From: Burkholderiales bacterium PBB3 | GTDB lineage: Bacteria; Pseudomonadota; Gammaproteobacteria; Burkholderiales; Burkholderiaceae_C | DNA: 64,000 nucleotides | Assembly (NCBI GenBank): GCA_002256115.1 | Contig: NKIK01000020.1 | Coordinates: forward strand, 1 to 64,000 | Direction: 5' to 3' | Shown: positions 8,856 to 17,547 of the stretch, one piece after another | Position numbering within the stretch: the first letter of the stretch is position 1 | Layout: each line of letters starts with the position of its first letter | The notes under the pieces: generated by a model | The model's input: only the letters and a program-made list of their open reading frames with translations | Told to the model about the DNA's origin: nothing | Database searches by the model: none | Made by a program: the position numbers and the translations under genes

Positions 8856-9812
8856 ATGAACATCCTCGTCATCGGCGGCTCCGTATTTGTCGGCAAACAC
8901 GTGGTCGAAGCCGCACTCAGCCGTGGCCACCAAGTCACTGTTTTCAACCGCGGCAGCCGCAAACCCGCGTACTCCCAGCCTGTAGAGCATGTGCAGGGTG
9001 ACCGCACCACGGACTTGCACCGTTTGCAGGGGCGGCAGTTCGACTCGGTGGTGGACTGCTGCGCCTACACGCCTGAGCACATGGCGCAGGCCATGGACGC
9101 ATTGCAGCTGCTTGCTGCGCATTACGTCTTCATCTCCACCATCTCGGTCTACCAGCATTTCCCACCTGGCGTGGCCTATGACGAGACGGCTGCAGTGGCA
9201 CAGGGCCACACGGGCTATGGCGCGCTCAAGGCGCGTGCTGAGGAAGTGATCGAAGCCGGATTCCCCGGTCGCGTGGCGCATGTGCGCCCCGGTTTGGTGG
9301 TGGGGCCAGACGACCTCAGTGGCCGTTTTGCTTACTGGCCTGTGCGCGTGGCGGCGGGCGGTGCAGTGTTGGCCCCTGGTCGGCCCACGCGGCCCATTCA
9401 TTTCGTGGATGTGCGCGATCTGGCGGCTTGGTGCGTAGCCTTGGCCGAGGCCAAGACGGCGGGCATTTTCAATGCTGCGGGGCCAAGCGACACCATGGCT
9501 AGTTTTCTCAATCAATGCCAGCGGGAGTGCAACCCGCAAGCCCAGTTCACCTGGGTGGATGACGATGCGCTCACTGCGGCCCAGGTAGCCCCCTGGACGG
9601 GTATGCCCTTGTGGATTCCAGAAACAGACGCTGACTTCGGCGGCATGCTATTGGCCGATTGCAGCAAGGCGCAGCGCGCAGGCTTGAAGACTCGGCCTTG
9701 GGAAGACACTATTCGTGACACGCTGCGTTGGGCTACGGACCATGCTGATGTGGCGGTGGGTGCAGCCTGCATATCCAGGGAGGCGGAGGCCGCTCTCATC
9801 GCTGGTGATTAA
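8856..9812 (+). CDS. NAD-dependent epimerase/dehydratase family protein
   Basis: A 318-residue extended SDR. The Rossmann motif is GGSVFVGKHV (residues 7-16) and NRGSRK follows beta-2. The usual SDR YxxxK is shifted: the closest is GYGALKARAEE (about 121-131), which has the Tyr and Lys. Family members act on NDP-sugars or related substrates; the substrate is unknown here. The start has no strong Shine-Dalgarno. The end overlaps the convergent HTH gene by four bases. Confidence 0.82.
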   Translation: MNILVIGGSVFVGKHVVEAALSRGHQVTVFNRGSRKPAYSQPVEHVQGDRTTDLHRLQGRQFDSVVDCCAYTPEHMAQAMDALQLLAAHYVFISTISVYQHFPPGVAYDETAAVAQGHTGYGALKARAEEVIEAGFPGRVAHVRPGLVVGPDDLSGRFAYWPVRVAAGGAVLAPGRPTRPIHFVDVRDLAAWCVALAEAKTAGIFNAAGPSDTMASFLNQCQRECNPQAQFTWVDDDALTAAQVAPWTGMPLWIPETDADFGGMLLADCSKAQRAGLKTRPWEDTIRDTLRWATDHADVAVGAACISREAEAALIAGD

Positions 9813-10081
9813 GCGGCATCCACCTTTTGAATCACAAACTCGGCATGCTGCCCCGTCATCAACTGAAACATCGCAAAGATCGGCCCCGGCATATTGCGCG
9901 GGTCGGTGTTGCTCTCCAGCGCTTGCCAGGTGCGCGACTGCAGGCCACCGCGGCTACCGGGTTGCACCGGGTAGCCCATCAGTTGCGCAGCCTCTACCTG
10001 GCTTAAGCCCGCAGCCACGCGGGTGGCTTTCAATACATCGCCGCTGGGCGATGGCATGGTGATGGAGGTGATGTTTGGCAT
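9809..10081 (-). CDS. small XRE-like helix-turn-helix protein
   Basis: A 90-residue protein. Residues about 15-45 (DVLKATRVAAGLSQVEAAQL) resemble an XRE/Cro helix-turn-helix with the typical LSQ-AA spacing. The rest (SRTWQALESN...) continues like a compact HTH domain with no ligand domain. It lies 17 bases after marC on the same strand and may be co-transcribed with it. The target is unknown. Confidence 0.6.
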   Translation of the reverse strand: MPNITSITMPSPSGDVLKATRVAAGLSQVEAAQLMGYPVQPGSRGGLQSRTWQALESNTDPRNMPGPIFAMFQLMTGQHAEFVIQKVDAA

Positions 10082-10097
10082 GTTGAGTGCCCCAGCC

Positions 10098-10736
10098 TCA
10101 GGTAGGCCCCAACAGCACCGGGAACAGCTTGGTCAGCCCGTCGGACATCACCTCCACTGCCAGCGCCGCCAGGATCAGGCCCATCAGCCGCGTCATCACG
10201 TTGATGCCGGTTTTGCCCAGCACGCGGGCAATCGGCTCGGCCAGCGCAAAACACAGCGCGGTGGCCAGCGCAATCACCACGCCGTAGCCCACCAGGGTTC
10301 CGAGTTGGAAAAAGGTCTTGGCTTTCTCGGCATAAATCACCACGGTGGACATGCTGGCTGGGCCAGTTAGCAGCGGAATGGTGAGCGGCACCACGGCAAT
10401 GCTGGCACCGCGCGCGGCCTTCTCGGCACCGTCTTCCATTTCATGGGTACTGGTCTTGGCCTCGGCAGGCTGGGCGTTCAGCATGTTTAGGGCGGAGGTG
10501 AGCAGCAGCATGCCGCCGCCCACCTGAAAGCTGGCCAATGAGATGCCAAAGAAATCCAGAATGTGCAGCCCCGCCAGTGCGCAGACCGCAATCACCACAA
10601 AGCAGCTGCAGGACGACACCCAGATGGTGTGGCGGCGCTGCTCGCGCGAAAAGCCCTGCGTGTAGTGGATGAAAAACGGCACGATGGCCAGCGGGTTGAC
10701 GATGGCCAGCAGGGTGATGAGGGGCTTGAAGTCCAT
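10098..10736 (-). CDS. MarC family integral membrane protein
   Basis: A 212-residue inner-membrane protein with about six transmembrane segments, the MarC/UPF0056 family length. It begins MDFKPLITLLAIVNPLAIVPFF, a strong family signature. Despite the name, the family is not shown to give multiple antibiotic resistance; its function is unsettled. The ATG at 10736 was preferred over the frame's upstream start at 10811, because the extra 25 residues are proline-rich and run into the divergent gene's leader. Confidence 0.88.
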   Translation of the reverse strand: MDFKPLITLLAIVNPLAIVPFFIHYTQGFSREQRRHTIWVSSCSCFVVIAVCALAGLHILDFFGISLASFQVGGGMLLLTSALNMLNAQPAEAKTSTHEMEDGAEKAARGASIAVVPLTIPLLTGPASMSTVVIYAEKAKTFFQLGTLVGYGVVIALATALCFALAEPIARVLGKTGINVMTRLMGLILAALAVEVMSDGLTKLFPVLLGPT

Positions 10737-10823
10737 AGGGTGGGGTGTAGCAGGGTGGGTAGCGGGCGGTGGTTGGCGAGTGCGGTTCGGGCTACAGTCT
10801 AGGGGAATCACAAGGAGTTGACC

Positions 10824-11831
10824 ATGCGCCTCGGGGTGTTTTCAAAATTTAAGCCATTTCGGGCTGTAGGGCTCATGGAATGTGCGGGAGCAGCTTCTAT
10901 TTTGATAGCGGGCTTGGTTTTGGTTCAGGCACAGCCGGCCGCACCCGCCTACAGCGGCCCGCTGCTAGACGCGCATTTGCACTACAACAGTGAGGCTTGG
11001 AACGGCCAGACCGGCCCGCACCCGGTGGCGGATGTGCTGCAGCGCATGCAGCGCAATGGGGTGCGCGCCATCGTGGCCAATTCGCGGCCGAATGACGGCA
11101 CCTTGCTGCTGGCGCGCTTGGCCAACGCCCAAGCCGCGCCGGTGTCCTCCGAGCCAGGCACGCAAGCCATCACGGTCGTGCCCTTTGTTCGCCTTTACCG
11201 CAACCGGGCGGACTACGACACTTGGTTTCAAGATGAGTCGATTTACAGCATGGTGCTTACCGAGCTGGCCCGTGGCACCGAAGCAGGGCCGTTTCGGGGG
11301 ATTGGGGAATTTCACCTCTACGACAGTGCCAACGCCAATGGCCCGGTGGCCAAAAAGCTGATGGCGCTGGCCGATGACAAAGCACTGGCCGTGCTGGCCC
11401 ATGTGGACGATGTGGCGATTGACCTGTTGATGGCGAACACCCCGTCCAAGGGCCAGCGCACCAAGCTGATCTGGGCGCACACCGGTTTAACCGGCGTGCC
11501 CGTGGAGCGGGTGGACGCATTGCTGGCGCGCTACCCGCTGCTGATGGGGGAGCTGTCTTACCGCCCGGGGCTGACCTGCACCAGCGACAAAGACGGCGAC
11601 CGGGGCACGCAGCACTTGTGCCCGGCCTGGCGTGCGCTGCTCATCAAATACCCCACCCGGTTTTTGATTGGCTCTGACACCTGGGTGAACCAGCGCTGGC
11701 TCTATTACGACGAGCTGATGCAGGGCTACCGCGCCTGGCTGGGTGAGCTGCCCCCCGAGGTGGCCGCCAATATCGCCTGGAACAACGGCGCGCACCTTTT
11801 TGATTTGCCGCCGGCAGACGCACTGCGCTGA
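10824..11831 (+). CDS. amidohydrolase-like metal-dependent hydrolase with repeat-derived N-terminus
   Basis: A 335-residue TIM-barrel hydrolase of the amidohydrolase superfamily. Metal-site candidates are LLDAHLHYN (HxH near 55), GEFHLYD, VLAHVDD, IWAHTGL and GSDTW. AAGGAG ends six bases before the ATG at 10824. The first about 30 residues ([15 protein letters not shown], then a hydrophobic stretch to about 35) act as a signal peptide or anchor, but residues 8-29 are encoded by a copy of repeat R2. Either the repeat created the N-terminus, or translation begins elsewhere in native relatives. Substrate unknown. Confidence 0.78.
   Translation: MRLGVFSKFKPFRAVGLMECAGAASILIAGLVLVQAQPAAPAYSGPLLDAHLHYNSEAWNGQTGPHPVADVLQRMQRNGVRAIVANSRPNDGTLLLARLANAQAAPVSSEPGTQAITVVPFVRLYRNRADYDTWFQDESIYSMVLTELARGTEAGPFRGIGEFHLYDSANANGPVAKKLMALADDKALAVLAHVDDVAIDLLMANTPSKGQRTKLIWAHTGLTGVPVERVDALLARYPLLMGELSYRPGLTCTSDKDGDRGTQHLCPAWRALLIKYPTRFLIGSDTWVNQRWLYYDELMQGYRAWLGELPPEVAANIAWNNGAHLFDLPPADALR
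10846..10910 (+). repeat. R2 interspersed repeat, coding copy (amidohydrolase N-terminus)
   Basis: It contains AAATTTAAGCC, TGTGCGGGAGCAGCT and TATTTTGATAG, matching in order the other R2 copies at 17479 and 44703. It is divergent in the middle (CTCATGGAA for CCGTGGATA) and stays open in the amidohydrolase frame. Confidence 0.75.
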
Positions 11832-11984
11832 AGCTGCCTTGGGTGGGTGGGTGGCGCAGAGTCCGCGTCGCCCAGGCTACAGCGTGTAGGCAATTTGTCA
11901 GTTAGGTGAACTAATATCGCGCCGCGCAAAAAAAATAGGAGCTGGGCTAGTCCTTGTCCAGCCAGCAGAGCGCGGGAGAGACAC

Positions 11985-12566
11985 TTGAATAATTTGAGTT
12001 TGCTACGCGGCTGCTTGGCCGCAGTTTTGGCATTTGGTATGGCATGCGCAGCGCCGGTTTTTGCAGCCCCCAGCTTTGAGTCCAGTCAAAATGTGCAGGG
12101 CGTTGACCTGGTGCTCAACGGCGCTGGCACCCGTTACAAGGCCATCTTCAAGGTCTATGACCTGGGGCTGTACAGCCCGCGCAAGGTCAAGAGCCTGGAG
12201 GAGTTGTTGGTGCAGCCTGGCCCCAAGCGCTTGAACTTTGTCGCCCTGCGCGACATTTCTGGCACGGACCTGGGGTTGTCGTTCATCAAAGGCTTGTCCA
12301 ACAACTCATCGCCCGAGCAAATTCGCAAACACACGCCGTCCAGCACGCGCTTGATCGATATTTTCTCGGGCCGCGCCAAGCTGGCGTCGGGTGATACCTT
12401 TGCCATGGAATACGTGCCGGGCAAGGGCACGACGTTTTTCATCAAAGGCGTGGCCCAGGGCACGCCGGTGGGTGACGATGAGTACTTTGGCATGATCCTG
12501 CGCGTCTGGCTGGGCCAGGTGCCGGTGGATTTCAAGCTCAAAGACGCCCTGCTGGGCACCAGCTAA
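11985..12566 (+). CDS. chalcone isomerase-like periplasmic protein
   Basis: A 193-residue protein with a signal peptide (hydrophobic about 8-25, cleavage near FAAPSF) followed by a bacterial chalcone-isomerase-like domain (Chalcone_3 type; NGAGTRYKAIFKVYDLGLY). In bacteria such proteins are fatty-acid-binding-like, and no flavonoid chemistry should be assumed. The start codon is TTG at 11985, with GGGAG about 8 bases before it. The first in-frame ATG (about 12037) would cut the signal peptide. Confidence 0.8.
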   Translation: MNNLSLLRGCLAAVLAFGMACAAPVFAAPSFESSQNVQGVDLVLNGAGTRYKAIFKVYDLGLYSPRKVKSLEELLVQPGPKRLNFVALRDISGTDLGLSFIKGLSNNSSPEQIRKHTPSSTRLIDIFSGRAKLASGDTFAMEYVPGKGTTFFIKGVAQGTPVGDDEYFGMILRVWLGQVPVDFKLKDALLGTS

Positions 12567-12605
12567 GACTACTTTGAATCCGCGCCGCCAAAGCCTGGCA
12601 GGGCT

Positions 12606-13727
12606 TTAGCGCGCGGTGCGGGCCAGGTAGCGTTTGCGCCAGAAAAAGATGACCAGGCCAACGGCTACCACGGCCATAAAGCCAATCGCCCACCACACGC
12701 CGGACTGTTGGTGGATCAGGGGCAGGGCGTCAAAGTTCATACCAAAGAAGCCAGTGATCAGGTTCAGCGGCAGGAAGATGGCGGTCAGCACGGTCAGCGT
12801 GCGCATGATGTCGTTGGTGCGGCTGCCCTGCACGCTGAAGTGCATTTGCACCGCCGTCTCCACGCTTTGCTCCAGGCGCTGTACGTGGTGCACCACGCGC
12901 TCAATGTGCTCCAGTACATCGCGGCTGCGTACCTGCAGCAGGTCGCGTTCGCGCTGCTCGGCGGGGGTGTCGGCCTGGGGCCAGGTCTTTAGGGCCTCTA
13001 TCCAGTCTTGGATGGCGGCGCGCTGGTCCTCACACACCTCGTCCAAGTTGTGCAATGACAGGCGTGCATCCAGCAAAGCCCCCCAGTTGTTGAACCGGGT
13101 GCGGGGGTTGAGCAACTCCGATTGCCAGTGGTCGAGCTGGTGCGTCAGTTCGCGGCGCAACTCCAAAAAGCCATCCACCATCTGGTTGACGACGCGCAGC
13201 ATCAAATCGGCGGGGCTGGTGGGCAGGCGCGCGCCCGCAGCCCGCGCCTCGTTGCTCGCGGCCTGAAGCAGTTTGCTGGCGTAGGCGTCGCGCACAGCGC
13301 AATCCGTGGGGTGCACGGTCAACAACACCCGGTCCATCACCGCAAAGCCGACCGGGCTGGTGTCAATGCGCCGCAAAATGGGCGGGCCACCGCCGGTGGG
13401 GGCCACGTGCAGCGGCTCGCCGGGATGGTCTCGGTCGGTGGGGCGCTGCCCCGCCGCCAGGCGGCGAAACACCAGCAGGTCGTACTGGCTGGTGTAGTCG
13501 TAGTGCGATGGCAGCTGGTTGTTGATCAGGTCGGAGATATGCAAATCCACGAGCTGCAGACCGCAGACGGTTTGCAATACGGCTTGTACTGCGTTTTGCT
13601 GCACCTCAAACTCGCGCCGCGCGCACGCCAGCCAAATGAAGCCCAGTGCGGGCAGAGCCACCTGCGCCAGGCCCTCAGAGGCATCCAGTTCGGTGACTGC
13701 AGTGGCTTGGATGTGAAAAATACGCAT
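12606..13727 (-). CDS. CorA family Mg2+/divalent cation transporter
   Basis: A 373-residue pentameric inner-membrane channel. A long cytoplasmic N-terminal domain with helical stalk (about 1-300) is followed by two transmembrane helices. The selectivity signature GMN is in ITGFFGMNFDALPL, at the end of TM1. The C-terminus is basic (RKRYLARTAR), as in CorA/ZntB. GMN with no further marks does not separate CorA from ZntB, so the ion is inferred. Confidence 0.88.
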   Translation of the reverse strand: MRIFHIQATAVTELDASEGLAQVALPALGFIWLACARREFEVQQNAVQAVLQTVCGLQLVDLHISDLINNQLPSHYDYTSQYDLLVFRRLAAGQRPTDRDHPGEPLHVAPTGGGPPILRRIDTSPVGFAVMDRVLLTVHPTDCAVRDAYASKLLQAASNEARAAGARLPTSPADLMLRVVNQMVDGFLELRRELTHQLDHWQSELLNPRTRFNNWGALLDARLSLHNLDEVCEDQRAAIQDWIEALKTWPQADTPAEQRERDLLQVRSRDVLEHIERVVHHVQRLEQSVETAVQMHFSVQGSRTNDIMRTLTVLTAIFLPLNLITGFFGMNFDALPLIHQQSGVWWAIGFMAVVAVGLVIFFWRKRYLARTAR

Positions 13728-13767
13728 AAGGGGTGGTTCGCCGTGTCGAGAGAGGAAGGAGGCGTCA

Positions 13768-14861
<1,094 letters not shown>

Positions 14862-14968
14862 TCAAGGCGGGGCCGTTGCTTGGGGAATGCGGTCATGGGC
14901 GGGTCTGTGTTCTCTTGTAAGTTGCGTGTAAAGCTGGGTTGCAGAAAGGGCTTTGTCAGCATTGGGGC

Positions 14969-14997
14969 TTGTGGCTTTGTCGCAAATTTGTTATATT
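14969..14997 (+). promoter_or_regulatory. sigma-70-type promoter of candidate sRNA
   Basis: A -35 box TTGTGG (14969-14974), a 17-base spacer and a -10 box TATATT (14992-14997). They predict a start near 15004, just before the three hairpins described next. Confidence 0.55.
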
Positions 14998-15003
14998 TTG
15001 TCC

Positions 15004-15102
15004 GGGTAGCTTGCTACCTCCCGCTTTTCCTCCCTGAGCGGGGCCTTGATGTGTGACAGCAAATAGGCTTACCACCCCAGCCCATGTGCTGGGGTTTTTT
15101 TT
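15004..15102 (+). ncRNA. candidate small RNA with anti-Shine-Dalgarno loop
   Basis: About 99 bases with three stem-loops. (1) GGTAG/CTACC at 15005-15018. (2) CCCGCT/AGCGGG at 15020-15042, whose 11-base loop TTTCCTCCCTG shows CCTCC. (3) A terminator CCCCAGC/GCTGGGG (15075-15094) followed by eight T. A promoter precedes it and no reading frame is present. A CU-rich loop complementary to ribosome binding sites, next to a terminator, resembles the CUUUCCUCC-loop (cuckoo-type) small RNAs described in alpha- and betaproteobacteria. Membership is inference; expression is unproven. Confidence 0.55.
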
Positions 15103-15151
15103 GCCTGTGCTTTTGTTGTTCATCCTGGGCGTGGCGCTGTTGGTTAGCGCA

Positions 15152-15244
15152 GGCTGAGCCGGGCTGGGTGCTCTGCTCCGTGTCCTCCGCCCGCTGCGCG
15201 GGCTCCTCCTTTTACCTGCGCAGAACACCCAGCCCGGCTCAGCC
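15152..15244 (+). repeat. type-P palindromic element, copy A
   Basis: A 24-base left arm starting GGCTGAGCCGGGCTGGGTG and a right arm (15221-15244) complementary at 23 of 24 bases enclose a 45-base core. The core holds CTCCGTGTCC, an inner hairpin GCCCGC/GCGGGC, and CTCCTCCTTTTACCTGCG. Confidence 0.9.
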
Positions 15245-15318
15245 CGGGGTAGTAGGCATGCCGGCTATTTAACACCTGGCACCCCTGATTTTTTTGACCG
15301 CGTGCTCACACCATGGAG

Positions 15319-15408
15319 CAGAGGGCCTGGGCGGAGTGTCACCGCGAGGTAAAGAAGGAGGCCGAAGGCCGGGTGACACGAGCGGTGGCACTCCGCCCAG
15401 GCCCTCTG
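15319..15408 (-). repeat. type-P palindromic element, copy B
   Basis: Arms 15319-15338 and 15389-15408 are perfectly complementary over 20 bases (CAGAGGGCCTGGGCGGAGTG). The core is in reverse orientation relative to copy A. Its complement reads CTCGTGTCACCC, GGCCTTCGGCC and CTCCTTCTTTACCTCGC. Copies A and B lie 74 bases apart. Confidence 0.88.
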
Positions 15409-15476
15409 CGGACGCAAACCACGACCAGGCATCACACACAGACACACACCAGCGCAGCAAGAACTACACCAATTTG

Positions 15477-15546
15477 CCGCCGGGCCGCCCCAAGGCTAAT
15501 TAGCCCCTTGGGGGCAGCGACCCGCGCAGCGGTGGAGCGTGGGGCT
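15477..15546 (+). repeat. R1 GC-rich interspersed repeat
   Basis: CCGCCGGGCCGCCCCAAGG, TAGCCCCTTGGGGGCAGCGA, CCCGCGCAGCGG, GAGCGTGGGG: the same order as the copies at 46695-46867. It abuts the hemJ ribosome binding region. Confidence 0.85.
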
Positions 15547-15556
15547 ACACTTAGTC

Positions 15557-15985
15557 ATGCTCTGGGTCAAAGCCTTCCACATCGTCTTCGTCGCCAGCTG
15601 GTTTGCCGGCTTGTTCTACCTTCCCCGCATTTTTGTCAACCTCGCCATGGTCGAGCCCGGCTCCATTGCCGAACGCTCCCGCCTGCTGCTGATGGCGCGC
15701 AAACTGCTGCGCTTTACCACGCTGCTGGCCGTGCCCGCGCTGGGGCTGGGGCTGTGGCTCTGGTTGGGCTACGGCATTGGGCGTGGCCCTGGCAATGGCT
15801 GGATGCATGCCAAGCTGGCCATCGTGCTGCTGGTCATTGGCTACCACCATGGCTGCGGCGTGTTGCTTAAAAAGTTGGAGGCCAACACCCTGCATCGCAG
15901 CCATGTGTGGTTCCGCTGGTTCAACGAGGTGCCCGTGCTGCTGCTGCTGGCCGCGGTGGTTTTGGTGGTCGTCAAGCCTTTCTAG
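15557..15985 (+). CDS. hemJ: HemJ-like protoporphyrinogen IX oxidase / CopD-type membrane protein
   Basis: A 142-residue membrane protein with four predicted transmembrane helices. The N-terminal signature KAFHIVFVASWFAGLFYLPR matches HemJ, the oxygen-independent protoporphyrinogen oxidase of many bacteria; the His and the later Lys (HAKLAIV) fit the proposed haem/substrate site. The ATG at 15557 was chosen over an upstream GTG at 15539, which lies at the end of an R1 repeat. Proximity to hemB supports a haem role. CopD-family copper proteins are related, so the gene name is likely rather than certain. Confidence 0.78.
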   Translation: MLWVKAFHIVFVASWFAGLFYLPRIFVNLAMVEPGSIAERSRLLLMARKLLRFTTLLAVPALGLGLWLWLGYGIGRGPGNGWMHAKLAIVLLVIGYHHGCGVLLKKLEANTLHRSHVWFRWFNEVPVLLLLAAVVLVVVKPF

Positions 15986-15997
15986 GCCGCACGCGCC

Positions 15998-17092
15998 ATG
16001 CACAAAACAGCGGCCTGGCCCCTGGCTTTGCTGTACAGCGGGCTGATCGTTTATGCCAGCCTGTATCCCTTTGCCGAATGGCGCGACCAGGGTATTGCGC
16101 CGTGGGCCTTTTTGTTGGCCCCGATCTCTCCGTACTGGACTGGGTTTGATATCGGTATCAATGTGGTGGGCTACGGACCGCTGGGGGCTTTGCTGGCCTT
16201 GGCGGCGGTGCGCAGTGGGCGCTCCCGCCACGGCATCTGGCATGCCACCTTGTGCGGCGTGCTGCTGTCTTTGGGCATGGAAATGCTACAGAGCTATTTA
16301 CCCGCACGCGTACCTTCCAAGATTGATTGGGCCTTGAACGGCACCGGGACTTTGTTGGGCGCGATGGCGGCCTTGGCACTGGAGCGGATGGGTGCCATAG
16401 ACCGCTGGAGCCAACTGCGCCAGCGCTGGTTTGTGCCCCAGGCGCGTGGCGGCCTTGTGCTGATGGCGACTTGGCCTGCCGCGCTGTTGTTTCCGGCGGC
16501 CGTGCCCTTTGGCTTGGGCCAAGTGCTAGACCGGCTGGTGGAGACCTTGGCCACCGAGCTCAGTGACACGCCCTTTTTGGCCTGGCTACCTGTGCGCGAT
16601 ATCTCGCGCCAAGGCTTGTCGCCGGGGTCGGAGCTGGTGTGTGTTTTTCTGGGGATTTTGATTCCGTGCTTGCTGGCGTTTTGCATCGCCCGGGGCAGCG
16701 CGCGTCGTGCCGTTCTGGCGATGATGACGCTAGGCGTGGGGGTGTTCACCACGGCGCTGTCGTCTGCCATGAGTTGGGGGCCACAGCATGCGTGGGCGTG
16801 GCTGAGCGTGCCCACCCAGTGGGGCCTGGGCGTGGGGGCCTTCGTGGCGGTGCTGCTGGCCTGGGCACCTTGGCGGCTCAGCGGGGCCTTGCTATTGCTG
16901 GCCTTGGGCGTGTACCTCAGCGTGCTGAACCAGGCGCCCGAGAGCCCCTACTTTGCGCAAACCTTGCAAGCTTGGGAGCAGGGGCGCTTTATCCGTTTTC
17001 ATGGTCTGGCACAGTGGCTGGGCTGGCTTTGGCCTTACGCTGCGCTGGCCTACGTGATGACCCAAATCGGGCGGCGCGACGCGAAAACCTAA
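15998..17092 (+). CDS. VanZ-like family membrane protein
   Basis: A 364-residue membrane protein. The N-terminal about 130 residues form a VanZ-like domain with the signature LGMEMLQSYLPARVPSKIDW and then NGTGTLLG. The remainder carries about six further hydrophobic helices with no recognised domain. It starts 12 bases after hemJ and is probably co-transcribed. VanZ-like proteins are of unknown biochemical role outside teicoplanin resistance, so no resistance should be inferred. Confidence 0.8.
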   Translation: MHKTAAWPLALLYSGLIVYASLYPFAEWRDQGIAPWAFLLAPISPYWTGFDIGINVVGYGPLGALLALAAVRSGRSRHGIWHATLCGVLLSLGMEMLQSYLPARVPSKIDWALNGTGTLLGAMAALALERMGAIDRWSQLRQRWFVPQARGGLVLMATWPAALLFPAAVPFGLGQVLDRLVETLATELSDTPFLAWLPVRDISRQGLSPGSELVCVFLGILIPCLLAFCIARGSARRAVLAMMTLGVGVFTTALSSAMSWGPQHAWAWLSVPTQWGLGVGAFVAVLLAWAPWRLSGALLLLALGVYLSVLNQAPESPYFAQTLQAWEQGRFIRFHGLAQWLGWLWPYAALAYVMTQIGRRDAKT

Positions 17093-17101
17093 AATCTGAC
17101 C

Positions 17102-17464
17102 ATGAACGCCGATACCCCACGGGGGGGGGGGGGCGGCGGGGGGTACTACGAACGTCACATTTTCTTTTGCCTGAACGAGCGCAAAGGCGGCGAAGAGTGC
17201 TGTGCCCAGCACCGCGCCCAGGAGGCGTTTGACCGCTGCAAATCCCAAGCCAAGGCCGCCGGATTGCTCGGGGCTGGCAAAGTGCGCGTCAACAAGGCGG
17301 GCTGCCTGGACCGCTGTGCCGGTGGCCCGATTGCCGTGGTTTACCCCGAAGCGGTTTGGTACACCTACGTGGATGAACACGATATTGACGAGATCGTGGA
17401 ATCGCACCTGAAGAACGGGCAGGTGGTGGAGCGCCTGCGCACACCCGCTGACGTGGGCCGCTAA
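17102..17464 (+). CDS. thioredoxin-like [2Fe-2S] ferredoxin family protein with poly-G tract
   Basis: A 120-residue protein. From residue about 16 it matches the small [2Fe-2S] thioredoxin-like ferredoxins (YYERHIFFCLNERKGGEECC... then NKAGCLDRCAGGPIAVVYP). The cysteines in FFCLNE, EECC and GCLDRC supply the cluster ligands. It begins 9 bases after the VanZ-like gene. Codons 7-14 encode Arg then seven Gly from a run of 13 G (17121-17133) plus a second G run. A one-base slip would put everything after codon 7 out of frame. The Gly stretch is not part of the fold. Confidence 0.82.
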   Translation: MNADTPRGGGGGGGYYERHIFFCLNERKGGEECCAQHRAQEAFDRCKSQAKAAGLLGAGKVRVNKAGCLDRCAGGPIAVVYPEAVWYTYVDEHDIDEIVESHLKNGQVVERLRTPADVGR

Positions 17465-17478
17465 GCGGGTTCCTCCAA

Positions 17479-17543
17479 GATTTAAGCCAAATTGGCATTT
17501 CAGCCCGTGGATAGTGCGGGAGCAGCTATCAAAAAAATAGTAA
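17479..17543 (+). repeat. R2 interspersed repeat
   Basis: A full-length reference copy: AGATTTAAGCCAAATTGGCA, TTTCAGCCCGTGGATAGTG, CGGGAGCAGCTATC, AAAAAAATAGTA. It ends five bases before the GTG start of the next gene and is likely to be in its leader. Confidence 0.9.
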
Positions 17544-17547
17544 ACCT

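Noticed and set aside
10098-10736. MarC as a multidrug-resistance determinant
   Set aside because: The family name is historical; no resistance role has been established for MarC.
15084-15460. Short open frames in the hemB-hemJ gap
   Set aside because: They follow the arms and core of two palindromes; the products are Cys/Trp/Arg strings without a ribosome binding site.
15998-17092. VanZ-like gene as a glycopeptide resistance gene
   Set aside because: The domain is widespread without resistance, and no other van genes are present.
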